Shown: one piece after another, positions 36,361 to 46,090 of the stretch | How positions within the stretch are numbered: the first letter of the stretch is position 1 | Layout: every line of letters starts with the position of its first letter | Source: SAR202 cluster bacterium | GTDB taxonomy: Bacteria > Chloroflexota > Dehalococcoidia > Lucifugimonadales > UBA3495 | Reading direction: 5' to 3' | Length of the DNA: 64,000 bases | NCBI GenBank assembly: GCA_013204585.1 | Contig: JABMNL010000031.1 | Location: 1-64,000 of the forward strand | Notes under the pieces: generated by a model | What the model saw: the letters and a program-made list of their open reading frames with translations, nothing else | The model's database searches: none | Told to the model about the DNA's origin: nothing | Made by a program: the position numbers and the translations under genes

Positions 36361-37638
36361 TTACTGCCTGACTTGCCCCGTCCCCATTATGACCCATTTA
36401 TAAGTAGTTAGCTCTTTTAACCCCATCGGCCCACGAGCGTGAAACTTCTGGGTGCTGATGCCCACTTCCGCGCCGAGGCCAAATTGCCCACCGTCGGTGA
36501 ACTGGGTGCTGGCGTTGACATAGACTGCCGCGGCATCCACCTCGTCCAAAAACCTGGTCGCTGCCGCCTCATCCTCGGTGATAATCGCCTCGGAATGACC
36601 CGAGCCGTAGGTCTCGATGTGTTCCAAAGCGTCGTCCAATGAATCCACTACTTTCACTGCGGCGATGAGGGCCAGAAATTCCTTGCCCCAATCATCCTCG
36701 TTGGCCGGCACAGCAGTTCCAGAAGCGTCGGGCCCCAAAATGCTTAGCGCCCGAATGTCGCAGTGGAGTTCCACGCCTGAATCGGTCAGTCCCTTGGCGA
36801 TGAGGGGCAGTCCTTCCGCCGCAACGTCCGAGTGCACCAGAACAGTGTCGAGGGCATTGCAGATGGAAGGACGCCTGACTTTGGCATTGTGGACAATCTC
36901 CGCCGCCATCTGAAGGTTGGCCGCCCGGTCCACGTAGGTGTGGCAAACTCCGATGCCGCCGGTAACCGCCGGCATGGTGGCGTTCTCGGCCACAAATTTG
37001 ACCAGACCCGCGCCGCCCCTGGGCACCAGCAGGTCGATATAATCATTCATTCGGAGCATCGCATCAACCAATGCCCGGTCTGGGTTGTCCAAATACTGGA
37101 CGGCATCCTCGGTCACTCCAGCGTCCAACAAGGCCTTCCGGAGCAGCGTCACCAGCGCAGTATTGGAGCGAATGGTCTCCTTGCCGCCCCGCAAGATGCA
37201 GGCATTGCCCGACTTGAGGCAAAGACCAAAGATGTCCACAGTCACGTTGGGCCGGGACTCATAAATGCTGCCCACCACTCCCAGCGGCACGCGGCGGCGG
37301 GTGGTAATCAGCCCGTTGGGCATGGTGGCCGTCTCGATAACTTCGCCCACCGGGTCCGGCAATTCTGAGACCCGCTGAACCTCGTCGGCAGTGCCGTTCA
37401 GACGCTCCGAGGTTAGCAGCAGCCGGTCCAACATGGACTCGTCCATGCCATCGACTTTAGCTTCTTGGTAGTCCAGTTGGTTGGCCGCCAGCACGCCTGC
37501 TTGGTCCGACCGAAGCAACCCAGCCAGATTCAGCAGCACCTGGTTTTTGACCTCGGTCGACAACCGGGCTACCTCGCGGGACGCTTTACGGGCGGCTAGG
37601 CCCAGGGCGTGCAAGTCTTGTACTGTCTTGGTGATCAT
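36361..37638 (-). CDS. proA: Gamma-glutamyl phosphate reductase
   Basis: A 425-residue aldehyde-dehydrogenase-fold enzyme of proline synthesis that reduces gamma-glutamyl phosphate to glutamate semialdehyde with NADPH. Seen: PLGVVGSIYESRPNVTVD, the catalytic cysteine in RRPSICNALDT, and a C-terminal RGPMGLKELTTYKW. The length is normal. It starts 3 bases after the proB stop, so proBA form an operon. Confidence 0.95.
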   Translation of the reverse strand: MITKTVQDLHALGLAARKASREVARLSTEVKNQVLLNLAGLLRSDQAGVLAANQLDYQEAKVDGMDESMLDRLLLTSERLNGTADEVQRVSELPDPVGEVIETATMPNGLITTRRRVPLGVVGSIYESRPNVTVDIFGLCLKSGNACILRGGKETIRSNTALVTLLRKALLDAGVTEDAVQYLDNPDRALVDAMLRMNDYIDLLVPRGGAGLVKFVAENATMPAVTGGIGVCHTYVDRAANLQMAAEIVHNAKVRRPSICNALDTVLVHSDVAAEGLPLIAKGLTDSGVELHCDIRALSILGPDASGTAVPANEDDWGKEFLALIAAVKVVDSLDDALEHIETYGSGHSEAIITEDEAAATRFLDEVDAAAVYVNASTQFTDGGQFGLGAEVGISTQKFHARGPMGLKELTTYKWVIMGTGQVRQ

Positions 37639-37641
37639 CTT

Positions 37642-38832
37642 TTACAAAAGCACCAGGTTATTCCGGTGCACAACTACCTGGCCGTAGTGGTAGCCCAGCG
37701 CCTCTTCAATACGGTCTGACTGGAGCCCCTGTATCTTGGCGATATCATTGGCCCCGTAATTGGCGATGCCACAGGCAATCTGATTACCCTTGGAATCGAC
37801 CACATAGATGGAATCGCCACGGTTAAAATCGCCCTCGACAGTCTGGATGCCCGCCGGTAGCAGGCTCCCGTGGTCGTCCACCAATGCCCCGGCCGCTCCG
37901 TCGTCCACGGTGACCTGGCCACGCTGGGAGATACCGCTCAGCATCCAACGCTTGCGTGCTTCCATCTTGCTGTCGGCAGGCTGGAAAAAGGTGCCCACCG
38001 GTTCGCCTTGTACGGCGCGCACCACCACGTTCTCGGCCCGGCCTTGGCAGATTACCATGGGGATGCCGGAAGCCGTAACCAGCTTGGCGGCCTCTAGTTT
38101 GGTGGCCATCCCGCCCCTGGCCCAGGCATGCAGTTCTTCTCCGGCTAGCGCCTCAATGCTGGCGTCCACCTGATCGACTTCGGGAATCAGAGTCGCGTTG
38201 GGGTCGGTTCTTGGGTCATCCGACATCAATCCCTCTATGTCGGTCAAAATCAGCAAAAGGTCGGCATCCACCAAGTTGGCCACCAAGGCTGATAGGCGGT
38301 CGTTGTCGCCGAACACCTCGCCAATCTCGTCCACGGCCACCACGTCGTTCTCATTGACCACCGGCACCACCCCTAGTTCCAACAGATGTTCCAAGGTGTT
38401 GCCCACGTTCAAATAGGACTGACGGTCGGAAAGGTCGTAAGTCGTCAGCAGGGTCTGGGCTACCTGGGTGCCGTGGGAGGCGAACAACTCCTGGTAGGTG
38501 TGCATCAACCGGCTCTGGCCCACCGCGGCAAAAACCTGGCGCGAGGGAATATCTTGCCCGGTATCGCCAATAGCCTGGCCCAAAGCCGACCGGCCAGCCG
38601 AAATTGCACCAGACGTTACCAACAAAATCTCTGCCGAGGCTTCGCGTAACTCACAAATCTGGCGCACCAAATCGGCCATGACTTTTTCGTCTAGACCAGC
38701 AGGGCCGGTTAGAACCCCGGTTCCGGCTTTAACCACGACGCGCCGGTATCGAAGAACACCAAGACCGCTGGACGCGGACTCGGAATTCTTGAAATTCATA
38801 GAGGAATTGGAACTCTGATTTGCTCTGGCCAT
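37642..38832 (-). CDS. proB: Glutamate 5-kinase with PUA domain
   Basis: A 396-residue amino-acid kinase with a C-terminal PUA domain (from about residue 290, KMEARKRWMLSG onward). It catalyses the first step of proline synthesis. Seen: VVVKAGTGVLT, LLVTSGAISAGRSALG, NENDVVAVDEIGEVFGDNDRLSA, and GGMATKLEAAKLVTASG. The N-terminal 26 residues look unstructured; the ATG at 38832 is the natural start, but one 11 codons later is possible. Proline feedback is expected from the family. Confidence 0.95.
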   Translation of the reverse strand: MARANQSSNSSMNFKNSESASSGLGVLRYRRVVVKAGTGVLTGPAGLDEKVMADLVRQICELREASAEILLVTSGAISAGRSALGQAIGDTGQDIPSRQVFAAVGQSRLMHTYQELFASHGTQVAQTLLTTYDLSDRQSYLNVGNTLEHLLELGVVPVVNENDVVAVDEIGEVFGDNDRLSALVANLVDADLLLILTDIEGLMSDDPRTDPNATLIPEVDQVDASIEALAGEELHAWARGGMATKLEAAKLVTASGIPMVICQGRAENVVVRAVQGEPVGTFFQPADSKMEARKRWMLSGISQRGQVTVDDGAAGALVDDHGSLLPAGIQTVEGDFNRGDSIYVVDSKGNQIACGIANYGANDIAKIQGLQSDRIEEALGYHYGQVVVHRNNLVLL

Positions 38833-38852
38833 AATTCGGGTCTTTTAGGCTC

Positions 38853-38879
38853 AAAAAACGGGCGGTTTTAGACCGCCCT
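38853..38879 (-). terminator. Terminator in the proB leader
   Basis: On the minus strand GGGCGGT-CTAAA-ACCGCCC is followed by GTTTTTT. The hairpin lies between the predicted proB promoter and the proB start, only about 20 bases from the ATG. It could stop read-through from upstream genes or attenuate proBA. Confidence 0.7.
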
Positions 38880-38890
38880 ACTCGCCAAAT

Positions 38891-38899
38891 ATTATAGCA
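38891..38899 (-). promoter_or_regulatory. Extended -10 promoter of proBA
   Basis: On the minus strand TGC-TATAAT (38899-38891) is an extended -10 element. No good -35 is seen. The implied leader is only about 50 bases and consists mainly of the terminator at 38853-38879. Confidence 0.5.
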
Positions 38900-38942
38900 C
38901 GCACCCTCTGCGTATCTGGATTCCACTAGGCTCGAGTGTTCA

Positions 38943-39182
38943 CTATTTGCAAACACCGTTGGTTGTCCGCCTTTTGGGCATCGATTGAACAAAAAATACC
39001 GCATCTGGAGGGTCTTGCATCGGTAGAGTAGCAAACCACTTGAAGCGGTCTGGGTAGTCCATTGTCATTTGGCGGACTTCATCGTTGCAGTATTTGGCAA
39101 TGGCCAGGGGCGTGGGAACATCCAGGTCATACTGCAGGTCATTCTGCAGGTCATTTTGGTAGAAGCCATTGAGAGTTGAACT
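38943..39182 (-). pseudogene. Fragment of an amidohydrolase-2 gene
   Basis: An open minus-strand frame without a proper start encodes IAKYCNDEVRQMTMDYPDRF followed by KWFATLPMQDPPDAV. This is characteristic of ACMSD-like amidohydrolases (NDxLA...PDRF.G.A.LPLQDP). After about 39000 the similarity ends and a TAG follows at 38945-38943. Upstream, a 12-base unit (CAGGTCATNCTG) is repeated three times. It is a decayed remnant. Confidence 0.55.
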
Positions 39183-39226
39183 CGGCCTGAAACAAAATTT
39201 AGCAGTACTGGCAGCGATTGAGGTCT

Positions 39227-40084
39227 TTAGCCAAGCTGCTTGGCGATGAATTCCGTAGCTATCTTCACAAACTCGTCAACCTCCGAGCCTGCCTCCCTAG
39301 CCCAGCCGTGGCCCTTTCCCTGGAAGGGCACTAGTTGGGCATTTCCCCCGGCCCCGTTGTAGGCAGCTACAAATCTCTCGGATGCTTCAATCGGCATCAC
39401 GTCGTCGGCTGTGCCGTGGAGGACCAACACCGGAGATAACGTCAGCTTCTCGCCCCTTTCGATGACGTTCAATGGGGTGGATTCGTGCATTGCTTCGTCG
39501 CCCTGGAAGAACATGTGATGCTTTTCCATCAACTCCGTATTGCCTTTTTCTCTGGCAATCTCGTATCTGAAATACGGTTCGATGACCGGCCAGCATGAAA
39601 TTATCCAGGCCAATTTAGCGTCGGCTGGGGACGAGCCTTCCAGGGGGAGAGCTGAATATCTGGGATCATCTATGCGCATGCCCGCCAGGGGCAAGGTGTG
39701 TCCGCCGCTAGAATAGCCGATCCCGCCCACGGCATCGGGGTCACCGTTAAATTCGGCCGCATGGGCTTTAAGCCAGCGGACACCATAGTGGATGTCCTGG
39801 ACCTGTAAGGGGTAAGGGAACCCTGATCCCACCCGCTGGCCGATGGCGGCCACGACCAGGCCAGTAGCGGCCAGCGGCTTGCTAGTGGACTCGTAATCGG
39901 TGTGGTCTTTGTCGGTCCACGCACCGCCATGGATGCTTAACAGCATGGGGAAAGGACCTGGGCCTTCAGGTTGGTAGATACGGACCTGAAGGGTTACACC
40001 GCCGACGTTTAGGTACTCCTGGTCATGCTCTCGCACCTCGTACAAATCCGAAGGGTCGTAGCGGTACGCCTTTTGGATAGTCAT
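39227..40084 (-). CDS. Alpha/beta hydrolase (esterase)
   Basis: A 285-residue serine hydrolase of the hormone-sensitive-lipase/BD-FAE type. Seen: oxyanion motif HGGAW, nucleophile GYSSGG, LHGTADDVMPIEAS carrying the acid, and GKGHGW carrying the histidine. No signal peptide. AAGGAGAC precedes the ATG. Substrate unknown. Confidence 0.85.
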   Translation of the reverse strand: MTIQKAYRYDPSDLYEVREHDQEYLNVGGVTLQVRIYQPEGPGPFPMLLSIHGGAWTDKDHTDYESTSKPLAATGLVVAAIGQRVGSGFPYPLQVQDIHYGVRWLKAHAAEFNGDPDAVGGIGYSSGGHTLPLAGMRIDDPRYSALPLEGSSPADAKLAWIISCWPVIEPYFRYEIAREKGNTELMEKHHMFFQGDEAMHESTPLNVIERGEKLTLSPVLVLHGTADDVMPIEASERFVAAYNGAGGNAQLVPFQGKGHGWAREAGSEVDEFVKIATEFIAKQLG

Positions 40085-40474
40085 AGTTGTCTCCTTATTT
40101 GTTCTGGAATACCTTGTAAGATTAGGTTTCCCCGAATCGGTGACGCTTTGAATTATCGCGAACTATAAGACGGCACTTTGAGTACGTCAACCTCAGACAA
40201 AGACCGATTAGACGTAGAGTTCGCATCACTGGAAACCCTTGCCGCCCCGTCCAATCTTTTAAGCGCAAAACCGCCCCGTCCTTCTTCGGAAAGACGAGGC
40301 GGAATTATAGGCTTGGTGGAGTCGAAGTAGAGTCGAACTCGGCCTGAAACACGGCTCGGTCTCTAGCTTGACTTAGTATTCGTTGACACTCAATTCCTCT
40401 CAACCTAGTATATTTTTGTCAGTCCAGACGCGATTTTTCCGCTCCGCTCAAGCGGGCTCAGGAGTGCATCTAAG
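40085..40474. other. Intergenic gap between divergent genes
   Basis: No gene is seen. A GC-rich imperfect hairpin at 40266-40302 (CCGCC-CGTC arms) has a T-run on the minus-strand side, so it may be a terminator; a TATAAT on the minus strand directly abuts it (40309-40304). The sequence GAACTCGGCCTGAAAC at about 40337 also occurs near 39180. The ribosome site of the DapA-family gene lies at the right end. Confidence 0.5.
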
Positions 40475-41419
40475 ATGCCGAACATGACCGTGATATGTCG
40501 AAACGCGACTACGTTCACCAAGACCAAGGAACTCGACGAAGAGGCCTTCCGCAAATCTCTACAGCGGTTTGTCGATGCTGGGCTGGGCGTCTACCTGGCC
40601 AGCGGTGGTTCGGGCGAGGGCCACGCCCTGTCCTGGGACGAACTCCGGCGCGTTTACCAAATCGGAGTTGAGGTCTGCAAGGGCAAGGTTCCGGTTAACG
40701 CGAATCCCCCCGAAAAACATACGGCTCAAGAAACTATTGACCACGCGAACCTGGCAATCGAGGCGGGGGTCGATGTCGTCAACGTTTACGGTCCCAGCAT
40801 GTTGCATGGATTTAAACCTACCGATGGCGAGCTCACGGCCTACTACGACGAGGTCCTCAAGGCCATCAACCACCCGGTGGCGGTGGCTCCAAACCCAGTC
40901 ATTGGCTACACTCCAAATCCGGCCCTAATCGCCAGCATCTGTGACCGCTACTCCCAAGTCGTGGCCGTCAACCTGTCCGGCCTGGGCAATGCCTACTTCA
41001 TTGACCTGAAGGATTCCCTCAAACGGGCGGTGGACATCTACCATCCGGTTCCCGGCTCGCTCCATGCGCTCACCCTCGGAGCGGCCGGGCTGCTCAGCGC
41101 CGAGGCCAACATCATTCCAAAGACTCTCCGACGTTATGTCGACCTCTACGAGAGCAGTGATTTCGATGCTTTGGGCAAGGTCTATGAGGACTTCCACCGG
41201 TTCAATCGATACGTGGCGAAATGGCACAGCGGAAGCCCTAGATGGCTAAAGATGGCCATGAAGTTGCTCAAGTTGCCCGGCGGCGAGGGCGGGGTGCGCC
41301 TACCCTACCTGATGCCACCGGACGATGAAGTGGAAAGGTTCAACGACGGTCTGCTCCGATTGCGCGTGCCCGAGATTGACGAAATGGCAAAGGAGGCCGG
41401 TCTGTCCGTTCCTGATTAA
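40475..41419 (+). CDS. Dihydrodipicolinate synthase-family aldolase
   Basis: A 314-residue DapA/NAL-superfamily TIM-barrel protein. Seen: LASGGSGEGHALSWDEL near residue 43 (like the GTTGE motif), VPVNANPP, and PVAVAPNPVIGYTPNP. The usual Schiff-base lysine strand (xxKxx after the YNxP region) reads VVAVNLSGLGNAYF and has no lysine at the expected place, so a classical lyase reaction is doubtful. AGGAGTG lies upstream of the ATG. Not the housekeeping dapA. Confidence 0.75.
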   Translation: MPNMTVICRNATTFTKTKELDEEAFRKSLQRFVDAGLGVYLASGGSGEGHALSWDELRRVYQIGVEVCKGKVPVNANPPEKHTAQETIDHANLAIEAGVDVVNVYGPSMLHGFKPTDGELTAYYDEVLKAINHPVAVAPNPVIGYTPNPALIASICDRYSQVVAVNLSGLGNAYFIDLKDSLKRAVDIYHPVPGSLHALTLGAAGLLSAEANIIPKTLRRYVDLYESSDFDALGKVYEDFHRFNRYVAKWHSGSPRWLKMAMKLLKLPGGEGGVRLPYLMPPDDEVERFNDGLLRLRVPEIDEMAKEAGLSVPD

Positions 41420-41486
41420 CGTTCGCCGATACTCAGCAGGGTTGGTAATCCGCTTGTAACACGCGCACCCAGGTCATAGAATACTT

Positions 41487-41518
41487 AAAAGGGGCTGGCT
41501 ACATCGCCAGCCCCTTTT
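41487..41518 (+). terminator. Intrinsic terminator
   Basis: AAGGGGCTGGC-TACATC-GCCAGCCCCTTTT: a strong stem with T tract after the DapA-family gene. The mirror A tract means it may also work on the minus strand. Confidence 0.88.
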
Positions 41519-41607
41519 CCGGCGTGCTGTGTCAATCCCGGCTAAAATGCCCGGCCAAAACGCCCCGGCCAAAGCGCAATAATCAATCTGGAGACACTGG
41601 CCAATAC

Positions 41608-44600
41608 ATGACCCTTAAGGGAGTCCTGGAATTACTGGACCGCAATCCCGAACATCGCGGGAATGTGGACACTTGCGGAGAATCCGGGGTGACTGTGCGT
41701 CAGGGCGCCCGCGCCGCGTTTCTGGCCTCTTTATGGCGTCGCCAACAGGGTCCAATGTTGGTAATCACCCCCCGGCCCGACGACGCCCGACGTCTCCACG
41801 ACCAACTACTGACCTACTTGGGAGATGAACAGCCCATCCACCTGCTCCCCGAGCCCGAGGTGCTGCCCTACGAGCGGCTCGCGGCGGACGCCAACACCGG
41901 CAACCAACGATTGAGCGCCCTAGCCGCGCTGGCGGCAACCGGAAAATTCTCTGGAATAACCCCAGATGTTCAGCCGATGGTGGTTTGTTCTATTGGGTCG
42001 GCCCTGATTTACACCCTGCCCCCTGAGTTGATGGCTGGCGTCTATCCCGCCACCGGCGAATTGAGCCTTTGGAAGAAGGGCGACCGGGTACGCATTAACA
42101 CGCTGCTCACCCAGTGGATTGACCTCGGCTATCGCAACGAGCCGGTGGTGGAAGCGCCCGGTAGTTTCAGTCACCGTGGCGGCATTCTAGACGTTTATCC
42201 CACCGGGTCTGAATGGCCCCTACGCATAGAACTATTCGACGACGAAATCGACACCATCCGCTACTTCGATCCGGTATCGCAACGCTCCATCCGCCAGACC
42301 GACCAGGTGCATTTGGTTCCGGCCAAGGAGCAGTTGCCCGGTCTGACCAACCCAGAAATACTGGCCGCCCGGATTGACGCCATGGACTACGCCAAGTGCG
42401 GTGACGAAGTCCGCGAACGAATGGTCGAAGAGTTGTCCCTACTCTCCACCTCCCCCAATCCCGAGACTCTTTGTTTCTACAACGGGCTGGCCAACCAAGC
42501 CAACCTGATTGAATACATTGGGGCCAACGGCCTGGTCGTGCTGGAACGGTCCGGTCGAGTTGAAGCCGAAGCCCAAGAACTGGAAGAACGCTTCGACCGC
42601 ATGCGGGAAGCCCGCGAGAACCGAGGCGAACTACCGGTCAACTTCCCCTCCCCTCACATGGGCTGGGAGGAGTTCTCCAACCGCCTCAGCGGCGTGCCCC
42701 AGATGCAACTACAGACCTGGGTTGGAGACGACGAAGACAAGATCTTCCGAACTTCCACCCAGTATTACGGTAAGTTGGACCAATTGGCCATCGACCTGCG
42801 CCAACACCAAGCGGCCAACCATGTTGTGGTGGCGGTCACCCAACACCAACGCCGGGTTGCCGAGATTCTGGAGCAAGAGGGCATCGGCGTCACCCTGTCC
42901 GACGCCGTGGAAAGCGCTCCTAGCCCCGGTCAGATTTGGCTGGTGCCAGGTTCCCTGCGGGAAGGCTGGACCGTTGCGCTTCTGAATGACCTGGGCGAGT
43001 CGGGCGGTTCGGGTGGTTCGGGTGGTTCAGTGGAAGTAACAACTTTGGTGCTGCTAACCGACTCAGAGTTGTTCGGAACGGTGAAGGAACAACGCCACTA
43101 CCGCCGCCGCAAGGTTGAACACGGACCAGAAGTGGTACTGGCCGACTTGGTGCCGGGCACCCACGTGGTGCACATAGACCATGGCGTGGCCCGATTTGCT
43201 GGCACAACCCACATCGGCGACGGCGACGACGAGCGGGAATATCTGATACTGGAGTACGCCGAGAACGACAAACTCTACGTGCCCACCGAACACCTGGACC
43301 GGGTTTCGGCCTACGTTGGCGCTCAAGACCAACAGCCTAGCCTCACCCGCCTTAGCACCTCGGAATGGGCGCGGGTTAAGCAGCGGGTGAAGGCCGCAAC
43401 GCGGGAGATGGCTGAAGAGTTGTTGCGGGTCAACGCCGCCAGGGCACTGGCCGTGGGACACGCCCACAGCCAAGACACGGTCTGGCAGCAAGAGCTCGAA
43501 GACTCGTTCCCCTTTGTCGAAACCACGGACCAAGCCAAGGCCATCACCGACGTGAAGACCGACATGGAGACTTCCCGCCCCATGGACCGGCTAATCTGCG
43601 GCGATGTTGGCTACGGCAAAACCGAGGTCGCCCTCAGGGCAGCTTTCAAGTCGGTCAGCGACGGCATGCAAGTGGGGATACTGGTGCCGACAACGGTCCT
43701 CGCCCAGCAGCACTACGCCACCTTCAGCCAACGGCTGAGTCCCTTCCCAGTGAAAGTGGAGGTACTAAGCCGGTTCCGCACCCCCAAAGAGCAACAGGAA
43801 GTGATTGCGGGGCTAAAAGACGGCAGCGTGGACATCGTCATCGGCACCCACCGGTTGCTACAAAAGGATGTGCAGTTCAAGAACCTGGGCCTGGCCGTGG
43901 TAGACGAGGAGCAACGTTTTGGCGTCAGCCATAAAGAGCGACTGAAGCGGCTGCGGCAACAGGTGGATGTCCTGACCCTAAGTGCAACGCCCATTCCCAG
44001 AACGCTGAACATGGCCCTGGCGGGTATACGCGACCTTAGCACTATGGAGTCGCCGCCAGAGGCCAGGCTGCCGGTTAAGACCTTTGTTTCCGAGTACTCA
44101 GAGGACGTGATTAAAGAGGCCATCCTGAGAGAGATGGAACGGGGCGGGCAGGTCTTCTACCTGCACAACCGAGTCCGTACCATTCACCAGGCGGCCGCCG
44201 ATATTGCCAAGCTGGTACCCCAAGCCCGAATTATGGTTGGGCACGGGCAGATGGCGGAATCCGAACTGGAAGACGTGATGGTCGATTTCGCCAACCACGA
44301 AGCCGATGTGCTGGTTTGCACCACCATCATCGAGTCTGGCCTAGACATGCCCAACGTAAATACGCTGATTGTCGAAAGGGCCGACCGGTTCGGCCTGGCC
44401 CAACTCTATCAGTTGAGGGGCCGGGTTGGCCGTAGCGAGCACCGGGCCTACGCCTACCTGATGACCCCTCGAGGCCGTCGCATCACCGAAGGAGCCGATC
44501 ATCGGCTCCAGGCCATTTTAGAGGCGTCAGAATTGGGGGCCGGGTTCCGCATCGCCATGCGCGACCTGGAGATACGCGGTGCAGGCAACATACTAGGCGC

Positions 44601-45189
44601 ATCCCAAAGCGGTCACATCCAGGATGTCGGCCTCGACCTTTACACCCAGCTTTTGAATGAAGCGGTGCGAGAACTGGAAGAGGCCTCGGGCAAGGCTGGC
44701 ACCGGCGAGCCATTGATTGCCGATTTGCCACGCATCGAACTTCCGCTCAATGCAAGAATTCCCGACAACTACGTGGATCACCTGCCCACTCGGCTGGCGG
44801 TCTATCAGCGGCTGGCCAAGATGACCGACAGTGACGATGTTCCCGAAATCCGAGAAGAATTACAAGACCGGTTTGGCCCCCTGCCGGAAGAGGTCGAAAA
44901 CCTGCTGACTCTGGCCGAACTCCGGGCCATGGCCGCCGCGGTGGGCGTCGAATCAATCGTGCGCGGCAGTGAGTCCATCGTGCTGTCCCTCCGAACGCCG
45001 GTGGGCGGAGCAAGGGTACCCCTACAAAAGGCATTGGGGCCGTCGGTCCAAGTAGGAAACTCCCAAATGCAGATGTCCGTGCGAAGAATGGGCGACGAAT
45101 GGCTGACCCGACTTACCAGAGTGCTGGAGCGGTTCTGGGTGTTCCAAGAAAACCTCAAAGCGATAGCCGCAGAGGCCGCCGCAAAATAA
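41608..45189 (+). CDS. mfd: Transcription-repair coupling factor
   Basis: A 1193-residue DNA translocase that removes stalled RNA polymerase and recruits UvrA. Seen: an N-terminal UvrB-like part (LPEPEVLPYERLAAD, GSFSHRGGILDVYP), a CarD-like RNA-polymerase-interacting domain (GTHVVHIDHGVARFAG), helicase motifs GDVGYGKTEVALRAAF, DEEQRFG and SATPIPRTL, QLRGRVGRS, and a C-terminal TRCF domain. The start ATG at 41608 gives the usual N-terminus; the reading from 41524 adds unlikely residues. A GESGGSGGSGGSVEV linker interrupts the region before the CarD-like domain. Confidence 0.95.
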   Translation: MTLKGVLELLDRNPEHRGNVDTCGESGVTVRQGARAAFLASLWRRQQGPMLVITPRPDDARRLHDQLLTYLGDEQPIHLLPEPEVLPYERLAADANTGNQRLSALAALAATGKFSGITPDVQPMVVCSIGSALIYTLPPELMAGVYPATGELSLWKKGDRVRINTLLTQWIDLGYRNEPVVEAPGSFSHRGGILDVYPTGSEWPLRIELFDDEIDTIRYFDPVSQRSIRQTDQVHLVPAKEQLPGLTNPEILAARIDAMDYAKCGDEVRERMVEELSLLSTSPNPETLCFYNGLANQANLIEYIGANGLVVLERSGRVEAEAQELEERFDRMREARENRGELPVNFPSPHMGWEEFSNRLSGVPQMQLQTWVGDDEDKIFRTSTQYYGKLDQLAIDLRQHQAANHVVVAVTQHQRRVAEILEQEGIGVTLSDAVESAPSPGQIWLVPGSLREGWTVALLNDLGESGGSGGSGGSVEVTTLVLLTDSELFGTVKEQRHYRRRKVEHGPEVVLADLVPGTHVVHIDHGVARFAGTTHIGDGDDEREYLILEYAENDKLYVPTEHLDRVSAYVGAQDQQPSLTRLSTSEWARVKQRVKAATREMAEELLRVNAARALAVGHAHSQDTVWQQELEDSFPFVETTDQAKAITDVKTDMETSRPMDRLICGDVGYGKTEVALRAAFKSVSDGMQVGILVPTTVLAQQHYATFSQRLSPFPVKVEVLSRFRTPKEQQEVIAGLKDGSVDIVIGTHRLLQKDVQFKNLGLAVVDEEQRFGVSHKERLKRLRQQVDVLTLSATPIPRTLNMALAGIRDLSTMESPPEARLPVKTFVSEYSEDVIKEAILREMERGGQVFYLHNRVRTIHQAAADIAKLVPQARIMVGHGQMAESELEDVMVDFANHEADVLVCTTIIESGLDMPNVNTLIVERADRFGLAQLYQLRGRVGRSEHRAYAYLMTPRGRRITEGADHRLQAILEASELGAGFRIAMRDLEIRGAGNILGASQSGHIQDVGLDLYTQLLNEAVRELEEASGKAGTGEPLIADLPRIELPLNARIPDNYVDHLPTRLAVYQRLAKMTDSDDVPEIREELQDRFGPLPEEVENLLTLAELRAMAAAVGVESIVRGSESIVLSLRTPVGGARVPLQKALGPSVQVGNSQMQMSVRRMGDEWLTRLTRVLERFWVFQENLKAIAAEAAAK

Positions 45190-45414
45190 CCCCAGCCGCC
45201 TAATATCTCTATGAATGCGATGTCTGTGCCTAGACCAAACCGACTCCGGCGGTTTAGCGTATTAATTCATGAGGATTCTGAGCCGGCGGCTTACCAGGAA
45301 CACCCAACCCCGTGCTCTAATCAAATAGGTGAACCCTGCTAGCTTAGCGACGCATCCAAAAAATACAGCGACGTAAATAGGCATTTTTCCGTCTAACTCT
45401 CCGTCCAACTATCC

Positions 45415-46029
45415 ATGGAGGCACGATTGCGCAATCCTTTGTTCACGGCACATTCCGTCCGTTCCGACAAGAGGTTAAGATTCCGATTTATAGTGCCCCT
45501 GGCCTTGCTCGTAGCCGTGCTACTGGCTGCTTGCGGTGGCAGCGGCGGAACCTCTGAATCATTCACCCAGGACAATCAAAACGGGGACCTAGCCCCCAAT
45601 TTCCCCGTCATCATGTTCCAAGGGCAAAACGAGGTTGGCGGGCAAGAGATAAATTTCAGTGAGCTAATTGGCGAAAAGCCCGTCGTGCTCAACTTCTGGG
45701 CCGGACTCTGCCCTCCCTGCCGAGCTGAGATGCCCGAATTACAAGTGTTCCACGACGAATTCGAAGGCCGAGCCCTTTTAATAGGGATAGACCTTGGTCA
45801 ATTCACCGGGCTCGGCAACCCGGAGGACGCTCAAGAACTGCTCAAAGATTTGGGAGTGACCTATCCGGCTGGCTACACAGTAGACGACCGGATTATCCGA
45901 AATTATGAAATTCTGGGTATGCCAACCACCGTGTTCATTGACGCCAAGGGCAAGATATTCAGCAAGTGGACCGGCGCCATCAGCGGAAAAGAATTGGAGA
46001 AAAAGACCCTAGCGATGCTGGCCCCGTAA
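45415..46029 (+). CDS. TlpA-like thioredoxin-fold lipoprotein
   Basis: A 204-residue secreted thiol-disulfide protein. Lipobox LLAAC (Cys40) follows a hydrophobic stretch; the thioredoxin-like active site is GLCPPC (Cys99, Cys102). The rest has FWAGLCPPCRAEMPELQVF and GMPTTVFIDAKGKI as in TlpA/ResA. It probably reduces or matures exported proteins. A TTG at 45427 with GGAGG is an alternative start that would shorten the N-terminus. A terminator follows. Confidence 0.87.
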   Translation: MEARLRNPLFTAHSVRSDKRLRFRFIVPLALLVAVLLAACGGSGGTSESFTQDNQNGDLAPNFPVIMFQGQNEVGGQEINFSELIGEKPVVLNFWAGLCPPCRAEMPELQVFHDEFEGRALLIGIDLGQFTGLGNPEDAQELLKDLGVTYPAGYTVDDRIIRNYEILGMPTTVFIDAKGKIFSKWTGAISGKELEKKTLAMLAP

Positions 46030-46090
46030 GCACCAGTTCAAGCTGAGCCAACTACGATTAATTCCCGTCACATGCCAGATCCCATTTTGT

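Noticed and set aside
40266-40309. Promoter-plus-attenuator for the esterase gene, like the one at proB
   Set aside because: The -10-like hexamer touches the hairpin, so transcription would start inside it. Probably a coincidental TATAAT next to a terminator-like hairpin.
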